DNA of 56,529 nt from an uncultured Flavobacteriales bacterium (GTDB lineage Bacteria; Bacteroidota; Bacteroidia; Flavobacteriales_D; CALLUQ01), in the NCBI GenBank assembly GCA_938010565.1, contig CALLUQ010000126.1, forward strand, positions 1-56,529, written 5' to 3'. Below, piece by piece: positions 18,483 through 29,111 of this stretch. How positions within the stretch are numbered: the stretch's first letter is position 1; each line of letters opens with the position of its first letter. The notes under the pieces were generated by a model. It did not search any database, was not told where the DNA came from, and worked only from the letters and a program-made list of their open reading frames with translations. A program made the translations under genes and the position numbers.

Positions 18483-21086
18483 ATGAAAAAAAGCCGGTAT
18501 ATATTTATCTTGCTGTTGTTTTTAATCGCAGGGTGTTCTGCTTCCTTACAAGCACAAAAACGGAAGCCTTCCAAAATGAACCTTGCGCTGCACAGTTATC
18601 TGCTTCATGCAAAAAACAGAAAAGCGCAGACGGCTTTGATGGTGGAAGGCGATATCGCCTTGATCTGGGAGTTTACACGCCAAAAAAAGGGGGTCTGGAA
18701 ATACCACCACAGATCCACCGCATTCCTTTCCCTTCCGGCAGATCAGATCGAAAATCTTGCTTCCTTGCCTTTTGTGGAACGCATGGAGTTTTCACAAGCC
18801 AAGGGCACCCCGCTGAACGATGTCATGCGCATCAACAATCGCATCATCCGGGCGCATCATGGCGACTCCATTCTTTCGCAGGGTTATACAGGTAAAAATG
18901 TGTTGTTGGGGTTTATCGATACGGGAGGAGAATTTTTACATCCCGACTTTCTGGATAGTACGGGCAAAACCCGTGTGGCAGGCATCTGGGATCAAACCGA
19001 TTCGTCCGATCCTGCCCGCATTCCTGCCAAATATGGCTACGGAAATGTTTGGAACAGCGCCGATATCGATGCCGGGGTTTGTGCCCACATCGACGAGTCG
19101 GGCCACGGTTCAACCGTTATGGGAAGTGCGGCCTCGAACGGAGGCAGCGATACGTTGTACACCGGGGTTGCACCGGGCTCCATGTTGGCCATCGTAGAAA
19201 GCGATTTTAGTGCTGTTAACTGGACGGCTACCGTGGCAGATGGAGTTGATTATCTGGTAAACCTAGCCGATTCGCTCGATGTGCCGCTGGTAATCAATGC
19301 AAGTGTGGGTACGTATGCCGGTTCGCACGATGCAAAAGACGCCGCAGGCCTGTTCATCGATTCCATATTGGATGCAAAACAAGGCCGGGTAATGGTTGCG
19401 GCTGCCGGCAATGCCGGAGGGTTGGCTTTTCATCTCGGATACGATGTTACACCCGATACTTCCTTTACCTGGTTTTTATCGGGTAATGGTTTACAAGGCT
19501 ATTCCAATGCCCTGTTTATAGAGGCTTGGGCCGATTCGCTCGATTTCGAAAATGTGCAATTTGCCATCGGTGCCGATGATCCGGTGAACAACCGTTTTTC
19601 GGGGAGTACCCATTTTTACAGCCCCCCTGCCATCAATGGCATGTTGGTAACCGATTCGATCAAAAATAGCAACGGCGATCTGATCGCACCCATTCTGATC
19701 TACTGCGAACACAACAACGGCCGCTACCTGCTACAGGTACTGGCTGCCGATCCCGATAGCAGTGCGCATTTATTTCGTTTCATCACCACCGGTACCGGGC
19801 ATGTGGACATCTGGAGTGCTTCCTGGCTGGGTTTCTCCGATATGGTTACGGCGATCCCTCCTCTCTCCGAATTTCCGGATGGTGTGCATTACCAATTTCC
19901 CGACCATCATTCGAGTATAGTAAGCAGTTGGAATTGTTCGGAAAAAGTGATTTCCGTAGGCAACTGGGTGGGCCGTACCCAATACACCGATTACCATGGG
20001 AACCTTCAAACGGTAGGAGGAACATTGCACGATATTTTCTTTGGTTCCAGTTACGGGCCCACACGTCAAAATATAGTCAAACCGGATGTGGCGGCAACCG
20101 GACAGGTGCAACTTTCTTCCGGAACTTATTTTTCATTGGCCTGGCTCATTGCCAATGAGCCTCATAAAGTAGCGCCTTCTGGGTTACACGTACGGAACGG
20201 AGGTACTTCCATGGCTGCCCCCGTAGTGGCAGGAATTTCCGGGCTGATGTTGGAGCAATGCCCTACGGCCGGTTGGAGTGAGGTAAAAGCAGCCATTATG
20301 CATACGGCCCGTACCGATAGTTATACCGGCACTGTGCCCAACAACCAATGGGGCATGGGAAAAGCAGATGGGTTTGCCACTTTGTTGAGTAACGTGTATA
20401 CCATCGAACTAACCATACTGGGCGATACGATTTTTTGTGAAGGAGACGGTGTAGGTTTTGAAGCTCCGGCGGGTTATGCGAGTTATTTGTGGTCAACCGG
20501 CGATACCACTTCGTCCGTCTATGTATCCGTTTCCGACACCATTTCCGTGGCGTTGGTAGATGCAGCGGGTTGTTCCGGAAATTCCGTTCATTACACCACA
20601 CAAATGCACCCGCGACCTGAAGTGCCTATCGTTACCCAAATGAACGATACCCTTTACTCCAGCACGGAAGAGGGGTGCCAATGGTATATCCGTGATACGG
20701 CAATTGCCGGTGCAAACAACGGTTTTTATATCCCTTCTTCGTCCGGATGGTACAGCGTGGAAGTTACCAATGCAGCGGGTTGTACAGCCAGGTCAGATTC
20801 CTTTCTGTTCTTGCTTTCGGGCTTTTCGGAGGGGTGGCCCGAAGGAGTGTCCGTTTGGCCCAACCCATTCAAAAACGAAATTCGCATCTACTGCGAAAAA
20901 GGATGTTCCGCATATAAAAATATGCTACTGATCAATAACCTGGGCCAGAAAGTATACCAACGGGACCTTCGGAGTAAGCCGGGCACCAGCACTTCATTTC
21001 AGGTGAACGATCTGGCCCCGGGCCTTTATTTTTTACGCCTTGGGATGGGTTATAACCAGGTTACTTTCCGCGTATTGCGTCTTTAG
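18483..21086 (+). CDS. Secreted subtilisin-like serine peptidase (S8) with type-A T9SS sorting domain
   Basis: An 867-residue protease. The catalytic triad is present: Asp146 in LLGFIDTGGEFLHPDF, His208 in DESGHGSTVMG, Ser576 in GGTSMAAPVVAGISG. N-terminal signal ends near residue 25; LIAGCSASLQAQ could be read as a lipobox (Cys18) or as signal peptidase I cleavage after AQA, the second more usual for T9SS cargo. After the catalytic domain come short beta-rich repeats (ICEGDGVGFEAPAGYASYLWSTGD-like) and a C-terminal T9SS type-A sorting domain of about 80 residues (SVWPNPFKNEIRIYC... GLYFLRL). It would be exported through the outer membrane and anchored or released. Confidence 0.9.
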   Translation: MKKSRYIFILLLFLIAGCSASLQAQKRKPSKMNLALHSYLLHAKNRKAQTALMVEGDIALIWEFTRQKKGVWKYHHRSTAFLSLPADQIENLASLPFVERMEFSQAKGTPLNDVMRINNRIIRAHHGDSILSQGYTGKNVLLGFIDTGGEFLHPDFLDSTGKTRVAGIWDQTDSSDPARIPAKYGYGNVWNSADIDAGVCAHIDESGHGSTVMGSAASNGGSDTLYTGVAPGSMLAIVESDFSAVNWTATVADGVDYLVNLADSLDVPLVINASVGTYAGSHDAKDAAGLFIDSILDAKQGRVMVAAAGNAGGLAFHLGYDVTPDTSFTWFLSGNGLQGYSNALFIEAWADSLDFENVQFAIGADDPVNNRFSGSTHFYSPPAINGMLVTDSIKNSNGDLIAPILIYCEHNNGRYLLQVLAADPDSSAHLFRFITTGTGHVDIWSASWLGFSDMVTAIPPLSEFPDGVHYQFPDHHSSIVSSWNCSEKVISVGNWVGRTQYTDYHGNLQTVGGTLHDIFFGSSYGPTRQNIVKPDVAATGQVQLSSGTYFSLAWLIANEPHKVAPSGLHVRNGGTSMAAPVVAGISGLMLEQCPTAGWSEVKAAIMHTARTDSYTGTVPNNQWGMGKADGFATLLSNVYTIELTILGDTIFCEGDGVGFEAPAGYASYLWSTGDTTSSVYVSVSDTISVALVDAAGCSGNSVHYTTQMHPRPEVPIVTQMNDTLYSSTEEGCQWYIRDTAIAGANNGFYIPSSSGWYSVEVTNAAGCTARSDSFLFLLSGFSEGWPEGVSVWPNPFKNEIRIYCEKGCSAYKNMLLINNLGQKVYQRDLRSKPGTSTSFQVNDLAPGLYFLRLGMGYNQVTFRVLRL

Positions 21087-21153
21087 TCATTCCGCTCTCT
21101 TAATAATCTGCCTCGGATTTATTACTTTAGCACTCCTGAAAAAGAATGAATCT

Positions 21154-21666
21154 ATGGATCTTTCCGATATTATATCCATCTCGGGTAAGCCCGGGTTGTA
21201 CGAAATTGTTGCTCAAACCAAGAACGGCATAATTGTAGCCTCCATCCAGGATGGCAAACGCATCCCTGCTTATGCAAAACATCGCATCAGTAAGTTGGAT
21301 GATATTAGCATCTATACCGTGGATGATGAAGTCTCTTTGCGTGAGGTATACCAAAACATCTGGGACAAAGAAAAGGGTGGCCCGGCCATCCACCCTAAAA
21401 CCTCTTCTTCAACAGACCTGAGAAACTACATGTCCGAAATTCTTCCGAACTTTGATGAAAAACGGGTGTATACTTCCGACATAAAAAAGCTGCTGACGTG
21501 GTATAATCAGTTGCATGTTGTAGGTAGGCTGAAATGGAGTGAAACGGCTACACCCGAAGAAGAAGAGTCGGCTGTAGCCGATGCGGAAATTCTAGAAGCA
21601 ACGACGGATGAAGCCAACGAGCCCATTGCTTCCGAGGAAGAGAAAACAGACAACAAACACACATAA
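21154..21666 (+). CDS. DUF5606 family protein
   Basis: A 170-residue soluble protein beginning MDLSDIISISGKPGLYEIVAQ, the conserved DUF5606 start (SGKPGLY). It continues with GRIPAYAKHRIS-type sequence (KRIPAYAKHRISKLDDISIYT), then a helical half and an acidic C-terminal tail rich in E and A. The ORF is open from 21040 inside the protease 3' end, but the ATG at 21154 is the family start. Function unknown. It ends 2 bp before the M3 peptidase, so the two are in one operon. Confidence 0.85.
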   Translation: MDLSDIISISGKPGLYEIVAQTKNGIIVASIQDGKRIPAYAKHRISKLDDISIYTVDDEVSLREVYQNIWDKEKGGPAIHPKTSSSTDLRNYMSEILPNFDEKRVYTSDIKKLLTWYNQLHVVGRLKWSETATPEEEESAVADAEILEATTDEANEPIASEEEKTDNKHT

Positions 21667-21668
21667 AT

Positions 21669-23414
21669 ATGAACACGATCTCCAGTATCCCGACCAAACC
21701 ACCGAGGCGGTTTTTACCGGATGACTTTGAGGTAACAGACTGGTCTGCCCTTGAGCCCTATTTAACCGAGTTGTGTAACAGAGACCTGCATTCGGTTTCC
21801 GATTTACACCGCTTAATGTTGGATGTGAGCGAAATCGATGCTGTATTGTTTGACGATCAGGGCTGGCGTTACATTCGCATGACCATCGATACTGCCGATG
21901 AAGAAAAATCAAAAGCGTATGATTTTTTCCTTTCCGAGATCGCACCCCATCTGGCTTCCTTCAAAGATACCATCAACCGAAAGCTGATGGGTTGTCCGTT
22001 TGTGGAAGAGTTGGATCAGGAGAAGTACCGCATATACCTGCGCGGAATCCGCAAAGAACTGGAGATTTACCGCGAAGAAAACGTTTCGCTCCAAATTAAA
22101 GTGCAGCAGAAATCCAGTGAATATAGCGTCATTAGTGGCGCAATGGAAGTAGAGTGGGAAGGCCGGAAACTCACCATGCAACAAGCAGGCAAATTTTTAC
22201 TGGAAAAAGAAGCTTCGGTTAGAGAAAAAGCCTACAAAGTAACATGGAACCGCCGTTATCAGGATTATGCCAAGCTGGATGATCTGTTTTCCGAACTGTT
22301 GCAGATCCGCCACCAGATTGCTTTGAATGCAGGCTACGAAAACTATCGGGATTATATGTTTGACTCCAAAGGACGGTTTGATTATACCAAAGAAGATTGT
22401 TTCAATTTTCACAAAAGTATAGCCGCCGAGATCGTTCCCGTGAGCAAAATGTTACACCAGGATAAATGCAGGCGTTTAGGAAAAGATCTACTCAAGCCCT
22501 GGGATCTGGATTTTGATCCGGAAGGAAAAGATCCGCTTCGGCCTTTTGCAGATGAAAAAGAGTTGGTCAAAGGAACGATTGATATTTTTCATCGGGTACA
22601 CCCGTATTTTGGCCAGTGCCTTGCCACTATGAAAGAGATGGGGTATCTGGATCTGGAGTCCAAAGCAGGAAAATCTCCGGGAGGGTACAATTACCCCTTG
22701 CTCGAAGTAGGAGTGCCTTTCATTTTTATGAATTCCGTCGGGTCACAACGCGACTTAACCACGATGATGCATGAAGGAGGGCATGCGGTGCATTCCTTCC
22801 TTAACCGTGATCTGGAATTGGCTTCCTTTAAGGTGCCCCCGTCCGAGGTAGCCGAATTGGCCTCCATGAGCATGGAGTTGTTCACCATGGAACATTGGGG
22901 ACGTTTTTACAAAAACAAAGAAGACCTGAAGCGGGCCAGAGAAAAACAATTGTCGGAGGTTTTTGGTATTTTGTTATGGGTGGCTACCGTAGATAAATTC
23001 CAGCATTGGATTTACGAAAACCCCAACCATACGGTAGAAGAACGCCGGGAAAACTGGCTTCGTATTTTTTCTGAATTTGAAACCGGTATGGTCGATTACA
23101 AAGGACTGGAACACTTCCGCAATTTTCGTTGGCAGGCGCAATTGCACATCTTTGAACTTCCTTTTTACTACATCGAATACGGAATAGCACAATTGGGGGC
23201 TCTGGCTTGTTGGCGCAACTATAAACAGCAACCCGATAAAGCGATCAGTCAATACATAGATGCCCTAAAACTGGGATACACCAAAAGCATTGGTGAAATT
23301 TATAAAACAGCGGGTATTTCTTTCGATTTTTCACGCGATTATGTTCATGAGTTGGCCGCTTTTGTGCAAACGGAACTGGATCGTTCCGAAGTTGCACCGC
23401 TCATCGGTATATAG
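21669..23414 (+). CDS. M3 family oligoendopeptidase
   Basis: A 581-residue cytosolic zinc oligopeptidase. Zinc site HEGGH at residues 368-372 in MMHEGGHAVHSFL, with the third ligand glutamate in PPSEVAELASMSME some 25 residues later. The all-helical N-terminal half (about 50-200) and the FNYPLLEVGVPFIFMN-type pre-site region match M3B (PepF-like) enzymes. Cleaves short peptides in known members. Start ATG at 21669 follows the DUF5606 stop by 2 bp. No signal peptide. Confidence 0.92.
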   Translation: MNTISSIPTKPPRRFLPDDFEVTDWSALEPYLTELCNRDLHSVSDLHRLMLDVSEIDAVLFDDQGWRYIRMTIDTADEEKSKAYDFFLSEIAPHLASFKDTINRKLMGCPFVEELDQEKYRIYLRGIRKELEIYREENVSLQIKVQQKSSEYSVISGAMEVEWEGRKLTMQQAGKFLLEKEASVREKAYKVTWNRRYQDYAKLDDLFSELLQIRHQIALNAGYENYRDYMFDSKGRFDYTKEDCFNFHKSIAAEIVPVSKMLHQDKCRRLGKDLLKPWDLDFDPEGKDPLRPFADEKELVKGTIDIFHRVHPYFGQCLATMKEMGYLDLESKAGKSPGGYNYPLLEVGVPFIFMNSVGSQRDLTTMMHEGGHAVHSFLNRDLELASFKVPPSEVAELASMSMELFTMEHWGRFYKNKEDLKRAREKQLSEVFGILLWVATVDKFQHWIYENPNHTVEERRENWLRIFSEFETGMVDYKGLEHFRNFRWQAQLHIFELPFYYIEYGIAQLGALACWRNYKQQPDKAISQYIDALKLGYTKSIGEIYKTAGISFDFSRDYVHELAAFVQTELDRSEVAPLIGI

Positions 23415-23534
23415 ATATGGGCAGATAAAACCAATGGTTTTTTTTGTTGAAAGCCTGTTCCGTTACGGATAAAAGTTCTGGCTTTTATGGCCGTTGGCGG
23501 TCTATTTCATCACAAAGGTTTTATTCCTCCTTTT

Positions 23535-23554
23535 TTACGGTTGCAAAACCGTAA
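23535..23554. other. Perfect 8-bp hairpin with GCAA loop
   Basis: TTACGGTT and AACCGTAA pair perfectly around a GCAA loop. Neither strand has a U-run after the stem, so it is not an obvious terminator for the peptidase gene ending at 23414. May be a structured RNA element or processing site. Confidence 0.4.
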
Positions 23555-23610
23555 CACAAAAAATAAAGCTGCACGATAAAACAGGTGCCGGTGGATTTGG
23601 TCTACCAAAA

Positions 23611-23647
23611 GAAAAATGCAACGGTAACTTTTCAGTTCCGTTGCATT
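23611..23647 (-). terminator. Terminator-like hairpin on the minus strand
   Basis: AATGCAACGG (23615-23624) pairs perfectly with CCGTTGCATT (23638-23647); a further GTT/AAC pairing inside extends it. Read on the minus strand the stem is followed by TTTC then TTTT. No minus-strand gene lies upstream of it within 2 kb, so it may end an unannotated transcript. Confidence 0.4.
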
Positions 23648-24138
23648 AAAAAGCGATCCGTTGCATACCTGCCGGATGTTGTCACATTCATGCAGCTTAA
23701 ATCTCATTTGTTCCTATTCTAAGGATGGGAAGCATTATAGGGAACACTTGTAAAAACCTCTTCTAATAAAGTCGTTTTTTTGCAACCGATAGGATGTGCT
23801 TATCGTTTTCTGCATTTCCCCGCTGCCCGCATTACGGCACGTTGCAATGTCGCATACAAAACCGCTTTATCCGCACCAATGGTTGGATTTGTATCGGTTT
23901 TTCAGGGTTCTGTTTTTTTACAAAGGCCCCATTCGTTTTTAGCTTCCGCACCCCTACCTTAGCAGCAGAACAGCAACAACAAGCGGAAAGCTTATATCCG
24001 GAGACCTCTTTTCTGCGTTGCGAAAAAGGGTAAATATTTCACCCGATTACGGATACATAACGCCGCCCCGTCGGAATAATGCAATACCGGATCTTCCGAA
24101 GATCGGGATCGAATTTTCAAATTTAGGCGAGAATATTT

Positions 24139-24166
24139 GTTAATTCGTTAACTTTAAGTAACTTTA
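24139..24166 (+). promoter_or_regulatory. Promoter-like boxes and small palindrome upstream of the SprB-like gene
   Basis: GTTAA-TTCG-TTAAC (24139-24152) is a palindrome with a TTCG centre. It overlaps the first of two TAACTTTA boxes (24149-24156 and 24159-24166) spaced exactly 10 bp. Each box is one base off TAnnTTTG. Could be overlapping promoters or a regulator site. Confidence 0.35.
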
Positions 24167-24353
24167 ACGTAATTAATTATTTACTTGTTGTTGCAATTGC
24201 CATCTGTATAACGTGGAATTATACGGGTGGTTAGGGGTTGGTAATTGGCGTAAATATGGAACGGCCATTTTTTTGCAATATACGCGTATTGCAGGAAAAT
24301 AGCGGAATTACTTTCTCCCGTATATCGTTACACCAGAACACATGAACTAACAC

Positions 24354-26867
24354 ATGAACTCTGCCAAAACGAACGTGTCCGAAAGTAGGGTACTGAGGGC
24401 AATTGCCGTGGGATTCCTATTCATGGCAATGCTGCCGGCCCGCGGGCAACTCAATATAGGGGCTGATACCACAATATGCCTGGGCCAATCCATTACACTT
24501 ACGGCTTCCTATGGCGTTCCGGGAAATAATTTCGATTTTAATAGCCTGCAACAAATTCCCCTTATTGATGACCAATATTCGGGCGTTATTGATTTGGGGT
24601 TTAGCTTCTCTTTTTACGGTACCCCATACACACAATGCCTGCTTTCCTCCAACAATTACATCACTTTTGATCTGACAAAGGCCGGCTTGTTTTCGGAATG
24701 GGAATTCGACGTTCCCATTCCGAATGCCAGTTTGCCTACCAATGCCATTATGTGCCCTTATCAGGATATTAACCCGGGAGCGGGGGGGGTGATTGAATAC
24801 GGAACGATCGGAACAGCACCCAACCGAATTTTTGTCGTTCGTTACCTTTCGGTACCCATGTTTCTTTGTAATGCTAATAAGTTCTGTTCTGCTGTTCTGT
24901 TGTATGAAGGCAGTAACCGCATTGAAACCCATTTGGAAAACAAAATGCTTTGCTCCAATTCCAATACTATCACCCCTGCCATTCACGGTACGCATAATGA
25001 CTCCGGAACACGTGCGGATGTGGTTTCGGGAAGAAATTACCCCGAGCAATGGGAGGCCTCTATGGATGCCTGGGAATGGGTGCCCAATGGCCCTAATTCG
25101 TATACGATTAATTCCATTCCATTCCTGAGGATCATTTCAAACAACAATGCGTTTGACTGGAGGGAAGTTTCTAACAACACCATAATAGGAACCGGCAATT
25201 CCATCACGGTTGCTCCCACCACCACCACCACCTATTGGACGGAAGTTGCGGCCCTTTGCGGAGGAACGGGTAATTCTGGGAATTATGACCTGATTGATCA
25301 CATTACCATAACGGTTGTTCCCGCTTCTTCTGCCACGGTTACCCATACCAATCCCATTTGCACTCAAAATGCAAGCGGAACTGTTAGCGTTACTCCCAAC
25401 TCGGGTAGCCCTCCATGGAGATACGACATTACAGATGCAGGTGGCGGGGTATTGCATACGATGACTTCCACAGGCCCTGGCCCCGATGTAATAACGAATG
25501 TTGTAGCGGGCACCTATCAGGTGGTGGTGACCGATAGCTTTGGATGTTCAACGCAATCGCAGGTGGTAATCAACGGGAATTCTCCTGTTGTGGTTACTCC
25601 AAGTACGGATACGCTGATTTGTTTGGGTGGAACAGCCACCATCGATGCGGTTGCTTCTGGAGGCTCCGGTACCCCGTATGATTTTTCCTGGAATCAAAGC
25701 TTAATCGGTAACGGGCCACATGCTGTTTCTCCTGTGGCGAATGCCTGGTATAGGGTGCAGGCAACCGATCAGGATGGCTGTGCTTCTGCTTACGACAGTG
25801 TTTATGTAGCATTACACCCTGGCATTACCGCACTTATCCAATCGCCGGACTCCATTTGCCCCGGAGACTCTTCGGTTCTGACCGTTGCCGCTGTTGGTGG
25901 CGATGGCAGCGATTTTATGTACTCCTGGTCAGATGGTACTTCCGCCATTGGATCCGACTCATCGGTTGTGGTTTACCCTTGGGATGATCATACTGTGCAA
26001 TATTGCGCTACTGTTCATAACGGATGCGAGGCCTCTCCGGCAATGGTTTGTACCACCGTTCCGATTTACGAACTGCCTTCCGTAACTTTTGTGTCAGACA
26101 CCAATGAAGTTTGTTTGTTTCCCGGTTTGATCCACTTCCAAAATACCACCAATGTTCCCGTAAGCAGTGTAACCTGGGATTTTGGAGACGGTACGATCGT
26201 CCACGAGACCTCCCCCTTCGCCGAACATACTTACCATACCGCCGGCTCTTTTGATGTGAACCTCAGCATTACCACAGTCGAAGGCTGTGTGGTGAACGGA
26301 GATCTGCCAAAATTGATCCGTGTCCGTTCGCATCCGGATGCGTATTTTGAGGCTACTCCTCCATCCACCGATATTTTTGAAACAAAAATCGACTTCCACA
26401 ATGGGTCTGTCGGGAATGTTTCAAATTTATGGGATTTTAATGGCCTCGGCACCTCCGAAGAAATGCACCCTACGTTCGAGTTCGCTCCGGGCATTTCCGC
26501 TCATTACCAGGTAAAGCTTACCGTATGGGATGCATTCAATTGTTCGGATTCTTACCTTGACGAAGTGGTGGTTGAAAATGGCCTTCTGGTTTATGCTCCC
26601 AATGCATTTACACCCAACGGCGATGGTTTAAACGATTTTTTCTACGTGGCTGCAGAGAATGTAAGCGACCATGCGTTTGAGTTTTATGTTTTTGATCGTC
26701 AGGGGCACATCATCTGGAGGACGGTCAACAAAAAAGATGCATGGAACGGTTTGGTGAATGATTTCGAAAAAGCACCTTCGGGAGTTTATACATGGAAGAT
26801 CAGAGCACGAACACAAAAAGAGAACAAACGTTTTGAAAAAATAGGTTATGTTACTGTGATCCGATAA
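24354..26867 (+). CDS. SprB/PKD-repeat surface protein with type-B T9SS (gliding-associated) C-terminal domain
   Basis: An 837-residue secreted protein. Signal peptide at about 1-32 (…RVLRAIAVGFLFMAM, ending ARG). Then ADTTICLGQSITLTASYG-type Ig-like modules, a SprB-like repeat (ICTQNASGTVSV... VAGTYQVVVTDSFGCSTQ, about 336-410), two further Ig-like repeats, and a PKD domain (VTWDFGDGTIVHETS... HTYHTAGSFDV, about 605-640). The end, VYAPNAFTPNGDGLNDFF... FDRQGHIIWRT... WKIRARTQ, is the CHU_C/type-B sorting domain used by gliding and adhesin proteins. Likely a cell-surface adhesin. It is single in its transcription unit, with a long upstream region and a terminator behind. Confidence 0.88.
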   Translation: MNSAKTNVSESRVLRAIAVGFLFMAMLPARGQLNIGADTTICLGQSITLTASYGVPGNNFDFNSLQQIPLIDDQYSGVIDLGFSFSFYGTPYTQCLLSSNNYITFDLTKAGLFSEWEFDVPIPNASLPTNAIMCPYQDINPGAGGVIEYGTIGTAPNRIFVVRYLSVPMFLCNANKFCSAVLLYEGSNRIETHLENKMLCSNSNTITPAIHGTHNDSGTRADVVSGRNYPEQWEASMDAWEWVPNGPNSYTINSIPFLRIISNNNAFDWREVSNNTIIGTGNSITVAPTTTTTYWTEVAALCGGTGNSGNYDLIDHITITVVPASSATVTHTNPICTQNASGTVSVTPNSGSPPWRYDITDAGGGVLHTMTSTGPGPDVITNVVAGTYQVVVTDSFGCSTQSQVVINGNSPVVVTPSTDTLICLGGTATIDAVASGGSGTPYDFSWNQSLIGNGPHAVSPVANAWYRVQATDQDGCASAYDSVYVALHPGITALIQSPDSICPGDSSVLTVAAVGGDGSDFMYSWSDGTSAIGSDSSVVVYPWDDHTVQYCATVHNGCEASPAMVCTTVPIYELPSVTFVSDTNEVCLFPGLIHFQNTTNVPVSSVTWDFGDGTIVHETSPFAEHTYHTAGSFDVNLSITTVEGCVVNGDLPKLIRVRSHPDAYFEATPPSTDIFETKIDFHNGSVGNVSNLWDFNGLGTSEEMHPTFEFAPGISAHYQVKLTVWDAFNCSDSYLDEVVVENGLLVYAPNAFTPNGDGLNDFFYVAAENVSDHAFEFYVFDRQGHIIWRTVNKKDAWNGLVNDFEKAPSGVYTWKIRARTQKENKRFEKIGYVTVIR

Positions 26868-26896
26868 TTTGGATTGAAGCTTCGGGTATTCATATA

Positions 26897-26935
26897 AAAA
26901 AACCACCTGCTGATGTCAACAGGCGGTTTTTATAT
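26897..26935. terminator. Bidirectional terminator between the SprB-like gene and gyrB
   Basis: AAAACC-A-CCTG and CAGG-C-GGTTTT form a stem with one mismatch around a 10-nt loop, with an A-run on the left and a T-run on the right, so it can act on both converging genes. Confidence 0.75.
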
Positions 26936-26970
26936 TTTATGGGGGAGCGTATCAACCAATACAGATGTTT

Positions 26971-28929
<1,959 letters not shown>

Positions 28930-28953
28930 TTACGCACATTTAAGCGCATCATA

Positions 28954-28961
28954 CAAAGGTA
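28954..28961 (-). promoter_or_regulatory. Probable -7 promoter box of gyrB
   Basis: Minus-strand TACCTTTG, exact to TAnnTTTG, 36 nt upstream of the gyrB ATG. Confidence 0.5.
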
Positions 28962-29111
28962 CCATTCCGGCTTCTTTTTCCCTTCTGTTCATACCGGAAA
29001 GCCAGCCTATTTATTAACAATGAAGGCCGGTTATTAACAATGATTTGGTCTGTTGTGATCAAGTTTTGTTCGGGGGGTCTGTTTTCTTAAAACCCGGTGT
29101 GGAAAAGCGGT

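Larger units (their letters stand above)
23415..24353. other. Long intergenic region with hairpins and repeats
   Basis: No convincing coding frame in 939 bp. It contains a GNRA-loop hairpin (23535-23554), a 10-bp terminator-like stem (23615-23647) oriented to the minus strand, a further CCGTTGCAT copy at about 23657-23666, and AT-rich promoter-like sequence with two TAACTTTA boxes near 24149-24166. The last 190 bp before the SprB-like gene would be a long 5' leader. Confidence 0.6.

Noticed and set aside
23535..23554. Terminator for the M3 peptidase
   Set aside because: Strong hairpin but no U-run on the plus strand, and 120 bp from the stop.
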